From contig NZ_JABRVQ010000030.1 in the NCBI RefSeq assembly GCF_013248965.1, positions 1 through 35,699 of the forward strand: a DNA stretch of 35,699 nucleotides. Direction: 5' to 3'. The notes below the pieces were generated by a model that saw nothing but the letters and a program-made list of their open reading frames with translations, was not told the origin of the DNA and searched no databases. This document shows, piece after piece, positions 26,765-35,588 of the stretch. A program made the position numbers and the translations under genes. Each line of letters starts with the position of its first letter. The stretch's first letter is position 1. This DNA comes from Psychrobacter okhotskensis. GTDB taxonomy: Bacteria; Pseudomonadota; Gammaproteobacteria; Pseudomonadales; Moraxellaceae.

Positions 26765-27598
26765 ATGACAGCCAATGATAGCTTAACTGTCCCAACCAAT
26801 ACAATTGTTACCGCGCAAAGCTTAGCCACTTTTTGCGACGAGTATCTGTCTGCTAGCGCCTTTCAAGACTATGCGCCAAACGGTCTACAAGTAGATGGCG
26901 GACGTCCTATTCAGCGAGTGGTCACGGGGGTGACCGCCTGTGAAGCGTTGATTGATGCCGCTATTGCTGATAATGCCGACGCTATAGTGGTGCATCATGG
27001 TTATTTTTGGAAAGGGGAACCCGCGCCCATTACGGGTATGAAAGGTCGACGTATCCGTAAATTAATGCAGCACGGCATATCGATGCTTGGCTATCACTTA
27101 CCCCTAGATGCCCATCCAGTTATTGGCAACAACGCAAAACTTGCCGACTTGTTAGATATGACAATTACTGGACCTCTTTATCCTCATGAGTCGCACCCTG
27201 TTGGTAATATTGCGATTTGTGAGCCACAGAATGCTCAAAGTCTTATTGCTCAAACTACCAAGGCATTAGGGCGTATACCCTTACATATTTCGGCCAACTA
27301 TAAAACCGCTACCAATACTGATGATGAGCGACCGAACGATAGGCTTATCGAGCGTGTGGGCATTTGCACAGGCGGCGCGCAAGACATGATTGAGCAAGCG
27401 GCCTTGATGGGTTGTGATGCTTTTATTTCTGGTGAAATATCCGAGCGTACCACGCATATCGCGCGTGAGCTGGGCATTGATTATTTTGCTTGTGGTCATC
27501 ACGCAACTGAACGTGGTGGCATTCAAGCATTAGGCGATATCATTGCTCAGCAATTTGGACTACCAGTAACATTTATTGATATTGATAATCCAGCCTAG
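26765..27598 (+). CDS. NIF3/DUF34 family metal-binding protein (YbgI-like)
   Basis: A 277-residue protein of the NIF3 family, which forms toroidal hexamers with a dinuclear metal site; related to GTP cyclohydrolase I type 2. Metal-ligand motifs are AIVVHHGYFWKG, GYHLPLDAHPVIGN (His and Asp) and the C-terminal YFACGHHATERGG (His and Glu). FISGEISERTTHIARELG lies before the last motif. The chosen ATG 26765 has AAGGA six bases upstream; adjacent ATG 26762 and upstream ATGs at 26714/26723 are possible. Cellular function is unsettled across the family, and I assign no reaction. Confidence 0.88.
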   Translation: MTANDSLTVPTNTIVTAQSLATFCDEYLSASAFQDYAPNGLQVDGGRPIQRVVTGVTACEALIDAAIADNADAIVVHHGYFWKGEPAPITGMKGRRIRKLMQHGISMLGYHLPLDAHPVIGNNAKLADLLDMTITGPLYPHESHPVGNIAICEPQNAQSLIAQTTKALGRIPLHISANYKTATNTDDERPNDRLIERVGICTGGAQDMIEQAALMGCDAFISGEISERTTHIARELGIDYFACGHHATERGGIQALGDIIAQQFGLPVTFIDIDNPA

Positions 27599-27619
27599 CT
27601 TTTACAATCAGTCATTACA

Positions 27620-27667
27620 CTTAGTCTTAGTCTTAGTCTTAGTCTTAGTCTTAGTCTTAGTCTTAGT
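27620..27667. repeat. Hexanucleotide tandem array, 8 x CTTAGT
   Basis: Eight perfect head-to-tail copies of CTTAGT start 22 bases after the NIF3 stop. They are flanked by similar AGTCATTAC blocks on each side (27610-27618 and 27666-27674). Perfect hexamer arrays of this length change copy number easily by replication slippage. In the frame from 27576 it reads as repeated Leu-Val, but that frame overlaps NIF3 and is not credible as a gene. Confidence 0.95.
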
Positions 27668-27910
27668 CATTACGATTAGTCATTATAAAGATGAGCAAAA
27701 CAGTGCACTCATTCGAATAAACGATATTCAGTCTGTTACGTATGTTAATAAAACTTTAGCGAATGTAGCGATAACGAGTGGGTTTCTTACCGTCTATAGC
27801 CTAATTGTTAAGTTTTATCGCTCTTTTCTTAACTTAACTTGAATAATCTACGATATAACCGCATATTGGTACTTGAAGAAAGAACGTTTTGTCATGAAAC
27901 TTCCCATTTA

Positions 27911-27938
27911 TTACAGCTTCCGGTTATGGCACTAAAAT
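27911..27938 (+). promoter_or_regulatory. Candidate promoter of a possible small RNA
   Basis: TTACAG (27911-27916) and TAAAAT (27933-27938) are 16 bases apart, about 70 bases upstream of a terminator-like hairpin in a gene-free region. The -35 match is only partial. Confidence 0.3.
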
Positions 27939-27944
27939 AATGCT

Positions 27945-28058
27945 GGTAGTTGTTTAAGACTTTATCATGCTACATAAGTGGTAAGGCTTTAAACCGCTAT
28001 CCATTGAAATACTATGCTTGCACTATATATGTTAGCAACATAGTATTTTTTTATTTTT
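27945..28058 (+). ncRNA. Candidate small RNA (about 110 nt), unassigned
   Basis: Downstream of the candidate promoter a short stem AGTGGT (27977-27982) / ACCGCT (27993-27998) is followed by a long terminator hairpin. No open frame of useful length is present. The call rests only on the promoter-stem-terminator layout; the terminator could instead serve NIF3 read-through. No known RNA family was recognised. Confidence 0.25.
28007..28058 (+). terminator. Terminator-like hairpin in the gene-free region
   Basis: AAATACTATG (28007-28016) pairs with CATAGTATTT (28039-28048). The stem continues inward as TTGC/GCAA after a bulged C, and TTTTTATTTTT follows. It lies over 400 bases downstream of NIF3. 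Confidence 0.6.
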
Positions 28059-28662
28059 AGTGTCGCGATGATGGTATTAAATCACCTGTTTGATAAAAAG
28101 CGATAAAAATTATCAAGCTTGGTTATTTTACTTACCCTTATTGCTGGACAAGAAACTTTAACAGCCAGCTATCCTATTACTAATGATTCAAGGTATAGCC
28201 AGCCATAAAAGTTAGCATCGTAAAAACAGATGAATGTATTTGCTTAATTAGCAAATTATTACATCAAGATTTTATGCGATGTCTTTGTCTCAATGACTTA
28301 ATCATGACCTTACCTGTGTTTGACATATAGTTGTTTGGCCACTAGCCATATTTAGTTATCGATGAAGGAATCATCTGATTTATATCCTTCGCGTCGTTGT
28401 GCGTCCAGTTTCCAAAATCAATTTAAAAATAGTATTTTAGAACGCTTTGATAACGCACCGATAGCTGGCTGACGACAAACTACCCCACTAACTCTTAGAG
28501 AGAGTACGCTAGTGGCGCTATAGTCAAACAAATAGAGTGGCATTTGTCCCATTAAGAGATGCGACTTTATTTAAGAGGCAATATCGATATATGTCAATAT
28601 TATGGTCATATGTTTGTATGTGTTTTTGCGGTAAGAAGGATGGCTAAAATTAGGAGACATCC

Positions 28663-29871
28663 ATGCAGCGTATTACTTATCGTGTAAAAGTATCTGCGCA
28701 AGGGGCCAAACGCCGTATCTCATATTTACTGCGTCCGTCCAAACGCCTACTGAACACTAAAAGTAACCTCGTTACATTCGTTAACCCTGTTACCTCAAGT
28801 CGTTTTGCCAGAACCAAGAAACTGGCACAAGTCTCTAGTATCGCCCTGCTCTCTTTGCCTGCTGAGAGCTTTACCACCATGGGTGCGCAGGTGCCAGCCT
28901 ATGACCATGTCATGTTGGAGAACACCTTGACCATCGCTGCTGTCCCTGGAGATAGTACTTATTTTGCGACGGACGGTTTTCAGCACGGCTTTGGTTATGA
29001 TTTGGTACGTACCTATGCCGATGAGCTGGGTGTGGACGTCGATCTAAAAGCCTATGCGACTGAAGAAGCCGCACTCAAAGCGGTAAAATCAGGTAATGCT
29101 GATATGGCGTTGACGACTGCCAGCACCCAACTCAAAAGCCAGCTGAATTTGTCTTCTGTCAATGTTAGCTGCGGCTATGATGCCAGTTTGACCAAAAACG
29201 GTCTACATCCAAAAGTCAGTTGGACATTTAATTCAGCCAATGATCCGCTATCACAAAAAGCCAGTTACTTCCTATGCGACAGTATCAAGCTTCAAAACAC
29301 CCAAAAGCTGGCCGCTTTTTATAATCAGAACTTGTTAAAAGATGCGTATAGCCAAGACCATTTCCAAAAAACGCTGACAGAAAAGCTGCCTGATTATCAG
29401 TCGTCTTTTGAAGAGCAAGCGCGCAACTACAATCATGATTGGGAATTGCTGGTGGCGATGGGCTATCAAGAATCACATCTTGATGCCAATGCGGTATCGC
29501 CGACTGGGGTACGCGGCATTATGATGCTGACCAATAACACTGCAAAGGCGATGGGCGTGTCTAATCGTGTCGACCCTTATGAGAGTATCGGTGGTGGTGC
29601 GCGTTATCTAGAGCAAATGAAATCAGACTTTGCCGATGTACCCAAAACCGATCGTATTTGGTTTGCACTGGCGGGCTATAATATGGGGCCGAACGCAGTA
29701 AAAAGCATTCAGCGTAAATTGAGAGCTCAGGGCATAGATGACAAAAGCTGGGCGAACGTTTATGCCTACCTTGCTGAAAATAGAGCGTCTAATAGCCGTT
29801 ATGGACAAGCGATGCATTATGTCAGTAACATTAGGAGCTATCTTGAAACTATCAAGACGCAAACCGTTTAA
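28663..29871 (+). CDS. MltF-like lytic transglycosylase with shortened solute-binding domain
   Basis: A 402-residue protein with a C-terminal SLT domain (about 255-395) and catalytic Glu270 in VAMGYQESHLDANA, followed by SPTGVRGIMMLT and FALAGYNMGPNAV. Lytic transglycosylases cleave the MurNAc-GlcNAc bond, leaving 1,6-anhydroMurNAc. Ahead lies a partial solute-binding-protein domain (about 85-150, FGYDLVRTYADELGVDVDL and KSGNADMALTTAS). MltF proteins carry a full SBP domain of about 220 residues and total about 518, so this copy lacks much of it. The N-terminus is strongly basic for about 55 residues before a weak hydrophobic stretch, which is unusual for an exported enzyme. AGGAGACATCC precedes ATG 28663. 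Confidence 0.82.
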   Translation: MQRITYRVKVSAQGAKRRISYLLRPSKRLLNTKSNLVTFVNPVTSSRFARTKKLAQVSSIALLSLPAESFTTMGAQVPAYDHVMLENTLTIAAVPGDSTYFATDGFQHGFGYDLVRTYADELGVDVDLKAYATEEAALKAVKSGNADMALTTASTQLKSQLNLSSVNVSCGYDASLTKNGLHPKVSWTFNSANDPLSQKASYFLCDSIKLQNTQKLAAFYNQNLLKDAYSQDHFQKTLTEKLPDYQSSFEEQARNYNHDWELLVAMGYQESHLDANAVSPTGVRGIMMLTNNTAKAMGVSNRVDPYESIGGGARYLEQMKSDFADVPKTDRIWFALAGYNMGPNAVKSIQRKLRAQGIDDKSWANVYAYLAENRASNSRYGQAMHYVSNIRSYLETIKTQTV

Positions 29872-29987
29872 TGACCCTTCTTTTTGGTTTAATGATTCTT
29901 CTGTTTTAAAGCCTGATAGTAGAAGACTCATAGTAAAAGCTTCGTAATAAAAGCTTTTGAATAAAATACGTATAAAACTTTTCCAAT

Positions 29988-30021
29988 AAAAAAGCTGCTC
30001 TTTTATAAGAGCAGCTTTTTT
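29988..30021. terminator. Bidirectional terminator between the two transglycosylase genes
   Basis: AAAAAAGCTGCTCTT and AAGAGCAGCTTTTTT pair, with one internal offset at 29987, around a four-base loop. T-runs on both strands fit the convergent neighbours. Confidence 0.9.
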
Positions 30022-30051
30022 GATTTTTAACCTGTACTAAATGCGACTATA

Positions 30052-33000
30052 TTAGCGATTTGGTACGGTTAGACGCTGACCACGCTGTAGCATGGTATCA
30101 GCTTTTATATTGTTCATATCCGCAAGCTCTTGAGTCGACACCCCATACTTACGGGCGAGACCAATCAAACTATCCCCTGAACCAACCGTATAGCTTACCG
30201 TTGCTTTAGGGACTTTGATGGTTTGGCCACGCTGTAGCTGAGCATTGGTCGCGAGATCATTGGTCGCTGCCAAATCTTCGACTGCAATACCAAACTGACG
30301 AGCCAGCGCGATTAAGCCATCGCCTGATTTGACTTTATAACTCTCAGTATTGCCCAGTTTTTTGCCACTACTGGCTGTACTGGTCGTGGTACTAGCAGCG
30401 CTGTTGCTAGTACTTTGATTACTAGTACTAGAAGTAGCTTTGGCAGGAGCACTACCGTTAGCAGGAATGGTAATCGTACGACCCAATATCAAGTTAGAGT
30501 TGGTTTTTAAGTTGTTGGCTGCTGCCAAATCGCCCAAACCAATATTGTAACGTTGAGCGACACCCGTTAAGGTATCTCCTGATTTTACTTTATAACTGAC
30601 CGCCTTGTCATTTAACTGACGATCAACCAATTCCTTAGAAGCTGGAACTTTGATCGTTTGACCGCGTTGTAGACGCGCCTTAGCATCGAAGTTGCTATTC
30701 ACCGCAGCCAACTCTGCCGCACTGACGCCCACACTATTGGCAATGCCGATTAAGGTATCACCTGATTTTACTTTATAGTTGGTCGTTGGTACTGAAGAGC
30801 TTGCGCTACTAGTCGAACTACTAGTACTAGTGCTGCTATTAGTAGAATTAAAATCTACGCTAGCCGGTACTTTTAACGTCTGACCCACGTATAAAGAGTT
30901 AGTAGTACCGATGTTGTTAAGACTGGCTAAGGTTTCGGTTGAGATATTAAATTGACGTGCTAAGGCAATAAGACCATCGCCTGCTTTGACTTTGTAGTTC
31001 TTAGTCGCTGTCGACGACTTGCTTGGTTTAGTCGATGGTGCAGCAGGTGTCGTTGCTGGCGCCGTGACCTTACCGGGAATCAACCACAGCTTTTGGCCTC
31101 TCAGCAAGTCAGCGCGACTGCTGAGGTTGTTATAACTTGCGAGTTGGGTCACTGATAAACCGAAACGATTGGCCGTACCAATGAGCGTGTCGCCGCTTTG
31201 TACCACATAGCTCTCAGGCTGGCTAGCAGCGCTTGTGCTACTGCTACTTATCGGCTCAATGGTTTTAGCATCATATAAATATAATGTGCTGCCAGATAGT
31301 AGCTTAGCGCTAGCATCTATTTGGTTCCATTCAGCGATGTCACGCCAGCTTACACCAGCACGAGTGGCGATGTTTGATAAGGTATCGCCGCGTTTTACGG
31401 TATAAGTGGTGCGCGCGCCTTGTGGCTTGGGCTTACTGACTGAGGTTTTTGGGAAGCTCAGTTTTTTCTCTTCGCCGCGCGCTTCTAGAATAGACTGCTG
31501 CGTCTGTACTGCAGATAAATTAATATTACCATCCGCATTGATGACGTTGGTTTCAGCCGTACTGTTACGAATTTGATTGGCAATAAAGTCACGCTCTTCT
31601 TTACTTAGCGGTGGCTCTTGGACAATGGTATTATTTTGGGTAATCTGCGCAGAGGTGGTCGGTAGACTGTTGCTACTTTTGAGCTCCGCATTGATTTTGT
31701 TGGTTTCTGCCGTGGTCAGTGGTGGCTCAGTACGCACAGCGGCATTGTTACTATAGACAGAGCTGCTCGTCGGCGTGGCTGATGGTGAGATATAACTGGT
31801 CGTTTGCTGAGGCACACTGGCGCTCGCTGCATAATCTGCAAGTGCACTACCTGTAGACGGCAATGACGTGCCGGTGGTGTACGGCTTGCTATTGTAGCTT
31901 GGCGTCGTTGGTGCATTCGGGTTAGTATTACTCGTAGCAATGACATTACTACTACCGTTCCCTCGTAATGAGCTTAATTTTGCATCAGTATTAAGGCTTA
32001 CATCATTCGGAATAATGATACGCTGCGGGCCTGAGGAATCAACACGGGCTGACGTCAGCGCAGTATTCAGCCTTTCTAATTCGTCGTAACTGACGCCTGT
32101 TACTTGCGATACTTCAGCTAAGCTAACGCCATAGTTCACTGGCACACTACGGAAATGCTGACGGTTGGCAATAGCAGGCAAGTAGACACCATATTGCTCA
32201 GGTTTTGCCACAATTTCAGCCACTGCCAAAAAGCGTGGTACATAGTTCATGGTCTCAGTCGGTAATCTGAGTGACCAATAATCAGTTGGTAAACCGCGAG
32301 CCGCATTGGCATCGATTGCTTTTTGCACGCGACCAGGACCCGCGTTATAAGCGGCCAAGGCCAGCTCCCAACTACCGAACTGATTATGTAGGGCTGTCAA
32401 AAAGTCATATGCAGCGCGGGTCGATTCGATGACATCACGGCGACCGTCGTAACTACTGCTTTGATTGAGACCATAAATACGGCCCGTACTCGGAATGAAC
32501 TGCCATAGGCCAGCGGCCGCGGCACTACTGGTACCACTTGGATCATAGGAGCTCTCAATCACCGGCAATAATGCAAGCTCAGTAGGGATATTACGACGCT
32601 CAGCTTCTCGTACGGTATGGTATAGATAGCGACTGGCACGTGCCGTTAAACGGTTTAGATAATCCTGTCTGCTAGTAAACCAACCTTTTTGCCCTTCGAT
32701 ACGTTGGTTATAAACAGGCTGACCACCATTCATGCGATAGCCTGCACGTAGGCGATTCCACAAGTCCCCGTATTGTTGAATGGCAAGTTTATTACCTTCA
32801 ACCATCGTCATGTCGGTCGCTTCTAACAAATCGGCCAGCTCGTCTAAGCTCTCGGCATCTAAAAACGCCGTTGAATAATCAGCGTTCGTGCTTGGCTTAG
32901 CAGCTTGAGTGGTAGGACGTTTGGTAACCACAGCTGAGCTGTTGGTCATGCCCTTATTTTTTACCGTTGACGTATTACTACAAGCACTGATAAGTAAAGT

Positions 33001-33063
33001 CGATACCGCGAGCGTCAAGGGTAAGGCAATAAATGAGCGAGAGTTTGATAGCACAGTAGACAT
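30052..33063 (-). CDS. MltD-like lytic transglycosylase lipoprotein with seven LysM repeats
   Basis: A 1003-residue murein hydrolase. The lipobox LISAC (Cys28) predicts anchoring in the outer membrane. The SLT domain (about 130-300) has catalytic Glu170 in LLPVIESSYDPSG, then AAGLWQFIPSTGRIYGL and ALAAYNAGPGRV. A degenerate LysM-like segment lies near 335-360. After Ser/Thr/Asn-rich linkers, seven LysM modules follow between about 550 and 1002, each with a core such as YKVKSGDTLIGIA and a repeat spacing of 65-85 residues. E. coli MltD has 452 residues and two LysM copies, so this version is more than doubled by repeats and linkers. It is monocistronic. AGGAAA lies upstream of ATG 33063, at a rather long distance. 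Confidence 0.93.
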   Translation of the reverse strand: MSTVLSNSRSFIALPLTLAVSTLLISACSNTSTVKNKGMTNSSAVVTKRPTTQAAKPSTNADYSTAFLDAESLDELADLLEATDMTMVEGNKLAIQQYGDLWNRLRAGYRMNGGQPVYNQRIEGQKGWFTSRQDYLNRLTARASRYLYHTVREAERRNIPTELALLPVIESSYDPSGTSSAAAAGLWQFIPSTGRIYGLNQSSSYDGRRDVIESTRAAYDFLTALHNQFGSWELALAAYNAGPGRVQKAIDANAARGLPTDYWSLRLPTETMNYVPRFLAVAEIVAKPEQYGVYLPAIANRQHFRSVPVNYGVSLAEVSQVTGVSYDELERLNTALTSARVDSSGPQRIIIPNDVSLNTDAKLSSLRGNGSSNVIATSNTNPNAPTTPSYNSKPYTTGTSLPSTGSALADYAASASVPQQTTSYISPSATPTSSSVYSNNAAVRTEPPLTTAETNKINAELKSSNSLPTTSAQITQNNTIVQEPPLSKEERDFIANQIRNSTAETNVINADGNINLSAVQTQQSILEARGEEKKLSFPKTSVSKPKPQGARTTYTVKRGDTLSNIATRAGVSWRDIAEWNQIDASAKLLSGSTLYLYDAKTIEPISSSSTSAASQPESYVVQSGDTLIGTANRFGLSVTQLASYNNLSSRADLLRGQKLWLIPGKVTAPATTPAAPSTKPSKSSTATKNYKVKAGDGLIALARQFNISTETLASLNNIGTTNSLYVGQTLKVPASVDFNSTNSSTSTSSSTSSASSSVPTTNYKVKSGDTLIGIANSVGVSAAELAAVNSNFDAKARLQRGQTIKVPASKELVDRQLNDKAVSYKVKSGDTLTGVAQRYNIGLGDLAAANNLKTNSNLILGRTITIPANGSAPAKATSSTSNQSTSNSAASTTTSTASSGKKLGNTESYKVKSGDGLIALARQFGIAVEDLAATNDLATNAQLQRGQTIKVPKATVSYTVGSGDSLIGLARKYGVSTQELADMNNIKADTMLQRGQRLTVPNR

Positions 33064-33339
33064 GATATTGGAAGTTTCCTAACGACAAGAATTGATAAGG
33101 TAATATTGAGGGCTAGTATAGTATGCAATGTTAAACAAAGACTAGCCTAATATAAAAGATAATAATCAGCTATTACTCTAAAAGCCACGACGACATGATA
33201 AACGTATGTAAAAATCGAACGTTTAGACGTACAGCTACTAAAACTTCGGATGATTATTATCTTTTTTATAGCTCAGCGCTGAATATAAACGATAAGCCAT
33301 CACTACTGACTATAAGCATTGATTACAAGTACTAAATGC

Positions 33340-33834
33340 TTAGTTAATAGCGACTTGTGATACAGCACGTAGCAGAATTGCATTACCAGTAGATAGGGTC
33401 AGAGTGACGCGCGAGGTGGTAACGAATGACACATTACGACCGTCTTTTACCCAGCTCTCATTGGTGGTAACATTTGCCTTAGCTTGATTGCCAGTGATAA
33501 CAACATTATCGACCGAAATATCGTAGCGATAATTGGATGTATCATTCCAGCTATTTTGTAATAGCTTTAAATAAGCGTCTTTGTCTAAGCTGGTAGATTT
33601 GCCTTTTCTTGATAATGAAATCAACGCATCATCAGAGACCAGACGCGCGACTTGATTGATGCTTTTATTATTCGCTGATGACTTCATGGCAGCTGCATAG
33701 CTTTGCACCAAATCTTCGGTCATGGTTGCCGCTTGCGCAGTGATGCTGACCGTACTTGCTACAGCAACAACTGCTGCTACACCGGCACTTTTTAGCAATA
33801 GAGCCAATAACCCTTTTCCCCATAGTCGTTTCAT
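33340..33834 (-). CDS. Periplasmic NTF2/SnoaL-like protein of unknown function
   Basis: A 164-residue protein with a Sec signal peptide (MKRLWGKGLLALLLKSAG through VSITAQAA, cleavage near 35). The mature ~130 residues look like a single alpha+beta domain. Helix-rich LVQSYAAAMKSSANNKS is followed by strands such as RYDISVDNVVITGNQAKANV and SFVTTSRVTLTL, which resembles the NTF2/SnoaL-like (DUF4440-type) cone fold. ATG 33834 has AAGGA seven bases upstream; the frame extends to 33870 without a better site. No catalytic residues can be named, and no function is assigned. It lies between mltD and the CNNM gene on the same strand, with gaps of about 280 and 300 bases, so it is probably transcribed alone. 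Confidence 0.7.
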   Translation of the reverse strand: MKRLWGKGLLALLLKSAGVAAVVAVASTVSITAQAATMTEDLVQSYAAAMKSSANNKSINQVARLVSDDALISLSRKGKSTSLDKDAYLKLLQNSWNDTSNYRYDISVDNVVITGNQAKANVTTNESWVKDGRNVSFVTTSRVTLTLSTGNAILLRAVSQVAIN

Positions 33835-34135
33835 GATAATCCTTAGCGATACTTTTTTCGTTGTTGTCATTAATTGACGTTTGGCATTTACTTACTATTT
33901 AATTGCGCTTTGCTGTTTGTTTAAGACTGTTAACAGCATACTCGAATAGTGGCTTTAGACTATCACTCAATTCTCACAGTCATGTGACACCCTGTGTAAT
34001 TCTTGCGAATATCATTTTGCTCTGAACGTCTTATACCTTTATTACCCTACAGCACTTACTACCTTAAAGCACTGACCATACGTCAACTGCACTGTCATGA
34101 CTTAGAGCCCAATGTATGGGACATTAATGATAACG
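33835..34135. other. Intergenic region between the NTF2-like and CNNM genes
   Basis: About 300 bases with no supported gene. No clear terminator for the CNNM gene and no obvious operator were seen. The promoter for the NTF2-like gene should be here. Confidence 0.35.
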
Positions 34136-35353
34136 CTAGAGCTTACTCTCTGTGTTGCTGTCTTCATACTGCTCATCATCGCTCAGCTTCATGCCCAAAC
34201 GCTCTACGCGTCTATCCATCATTTGCCGTGCTAGCGCCTGCATATCTTCAACGCGGTCTATTTCATCAACAATTTCTAGACCCAATAACGTTTCGAACAC
34301 GTCTTCTAAGGTGACTAGCCCTTTTACTTCACCATATTCGCCCACGGTAATGGCAATATGGATACGATTCTTTAGCATAAGCTCTAGCAAGTCAAACAAT
34401 TTCATTTTTGAAAATACAAAGGTGATATCACGTTTAAATTGAGTCAATGGCTTATGCATAGCGTGATTGACTTTCGCCAACAACATATCTGTTTTTAAGA
34501 CAAAACCAGTAATATTGTCCAAGTCACCATCATAAATCGGTAGTCGTGAAAAGGTTAGTTTAGGACGATCAACCAACAATTCAGCCACGGTCTTGTTTTC
34601 TTCGAACGCCAGCATCACCGAGCGCGGCGTCATGATGTCTTCGACTTTGATAGCACCAAATGCGAGCAAATTGCGGATAATTCGAGACTCTAGTGGGTCA
34701 ATTTGTCCAGACTCTTCACCAATACTAGCAAGCGCGGCAAACTCACGACGGCTAAACACATGGGTCTCTTTACCACGTACCAATAGCTTAGTCAGACGCT
34801 CCGAGAACCAAATGACTGGGTATAGCGCAACAATTATCGTGCGCACAAAGTAAGCAACTAAGCCACTCAAACGGCGCCAATACATCGTTCCCAAAGTTTT
34901 TGGAATAATTTCAGAGAATATCAAAATAGCCAAAGTCATAATGGCCGAAAAGACACCAAACCACGTACTGCCGAAGACAATCGTGGCCTGTGCACCAGCA
35001 CCAATAGAGCCGAGCGTATGAGCGGCGGTATTTAGTGTCAAAATAGCAGCCAGCGACTGATCAATATTGTCAACTTTCAGGGTCTTAAGCATTTGCCCTT
35101 TTTTGGGATTGTTTTCTTGAATATCTGCAATGTATGAAGGCGTCATGCTCAGCAAAACAGACTCAGCCAGAGAGCAGATAAACGAGATGCCAATAGCGAT
35201 CAGCACAAACAAGATAAGCAGCAGTACACTGGCAGCAGTCGGTTCTGCTAAGCCTTCAGCCGCCCATACCGCTTTTGGCAACATAAAAGTGGTCAATACA
35301 GTTAGCAGAGACAACGATTTTATGCCCAAGCCTAAGCGAGGGTTATGGCGCAT
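34136..35353 (-). CDS. CNNM/CorC-type transporter-associated membrane protein (DUF21 + CBS)
   Basis: About 405 residues. A leading hydrophobic segment (SLLTVLTTFMLPKAVWAAEG) is followed by a DUF21 region with several membrane helices (VLLLILFVLIAIGISF, TIVFGSTWFGVFSAIM, SGLVAYFVRTIIVAL), and EIIPKTLG carries the conserved glutamate-proline motif. Two CBS domains follow (from about VEDIMTPRSVMLAF and FVFSKMKLFDLLELM). Relatives are implicated in magnesium or cobalt efflux and homeostasis. This protein lacks the C-terminal CorC_HlyC domain beyond the CBS pair and ends in an acidic tail. The start is uncertain: ATG 35353 gives a clean signal-like N-terminus, while in-frame ATGs at 35452 and 35422 and a TTG at 35491 give longer ones. 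None has a good Shine-Dalgarno. Confidence 0.8.
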   Translation of the reverse strand: MRHNPRLGLGIKSLSLLTVLTTFMLPKAVWAAEGLAEPTAASVLLLILFVLIAIGISFICSLAESVLLSMTPSYIADIQENNPKKGQMLKTLKVDNIDQSLAAILTLNTAAHTLGSIGAGAQATIVFGSTWFGVFSAIMTLAILIFSEIIPKTLGTMYWRRLSGLVAYFVRTIIVALYPVIWFSERLTKLLVRGKETHVFSRREFAALASIGEESGQIDPLESRIIRNLLAFGAIKVEDIMTPRSVMLAFEENKTVAELLVDRPKLTFSRLPIYDGDLDNITGFVLKTDMLLAKVNHAMHKPLTQFKRDITFVFSKMKLFDLLELMLKNRIHIAITVGEYGEVKGLVTLEDVFETLLGLEIVDEIDRVEDMQALARQMMDRRVERLGMKLSDDEQYEDSNTESKL

Positions 35354-35588
35354 CGTCGGGGGAGGTTCAGCAGAAGCGTCTTTACGACAAGCGCGTGGAC
35401 GACACAAACGAGGTATAAACATAAAAGTGGTGGACAAGTTAGGTAACCTAAACATAAAAGAGAAAAAGGAATCGGGAGATAGAATAAGCAAACCACATCG
35501 GACAACAAACCATCTATGATAAATCTAAACCGTACTTATAAATGGTCAATTAATGCAGCTTTCTTATCCTCTATTAGCACTTATTATA

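Larger units (their letters stand above)
27599..28662. other. 1.06 kb region without protein-coding genes
   Basis: It contains the CTTAGT array, a candidate small RNA with terminator (27945-28058), and the inverted repeat CCACTA / TAGTGG near 28483-28513. The remainder is AT-rich, with stops in all frames and no recognisable gene remnants. The promoter of the MltF-like gene should lie in its last 200 bases. Confidence 0.4.

Noticed and set aside
27576..27842. 88-codon ORF reading the CTTAGT array as Leu-Val repeats
   Set aside because: It overlaps the end of NIF3, has no ribosome binding site, and its hydrophobic part is only the in-frame hexamer array.
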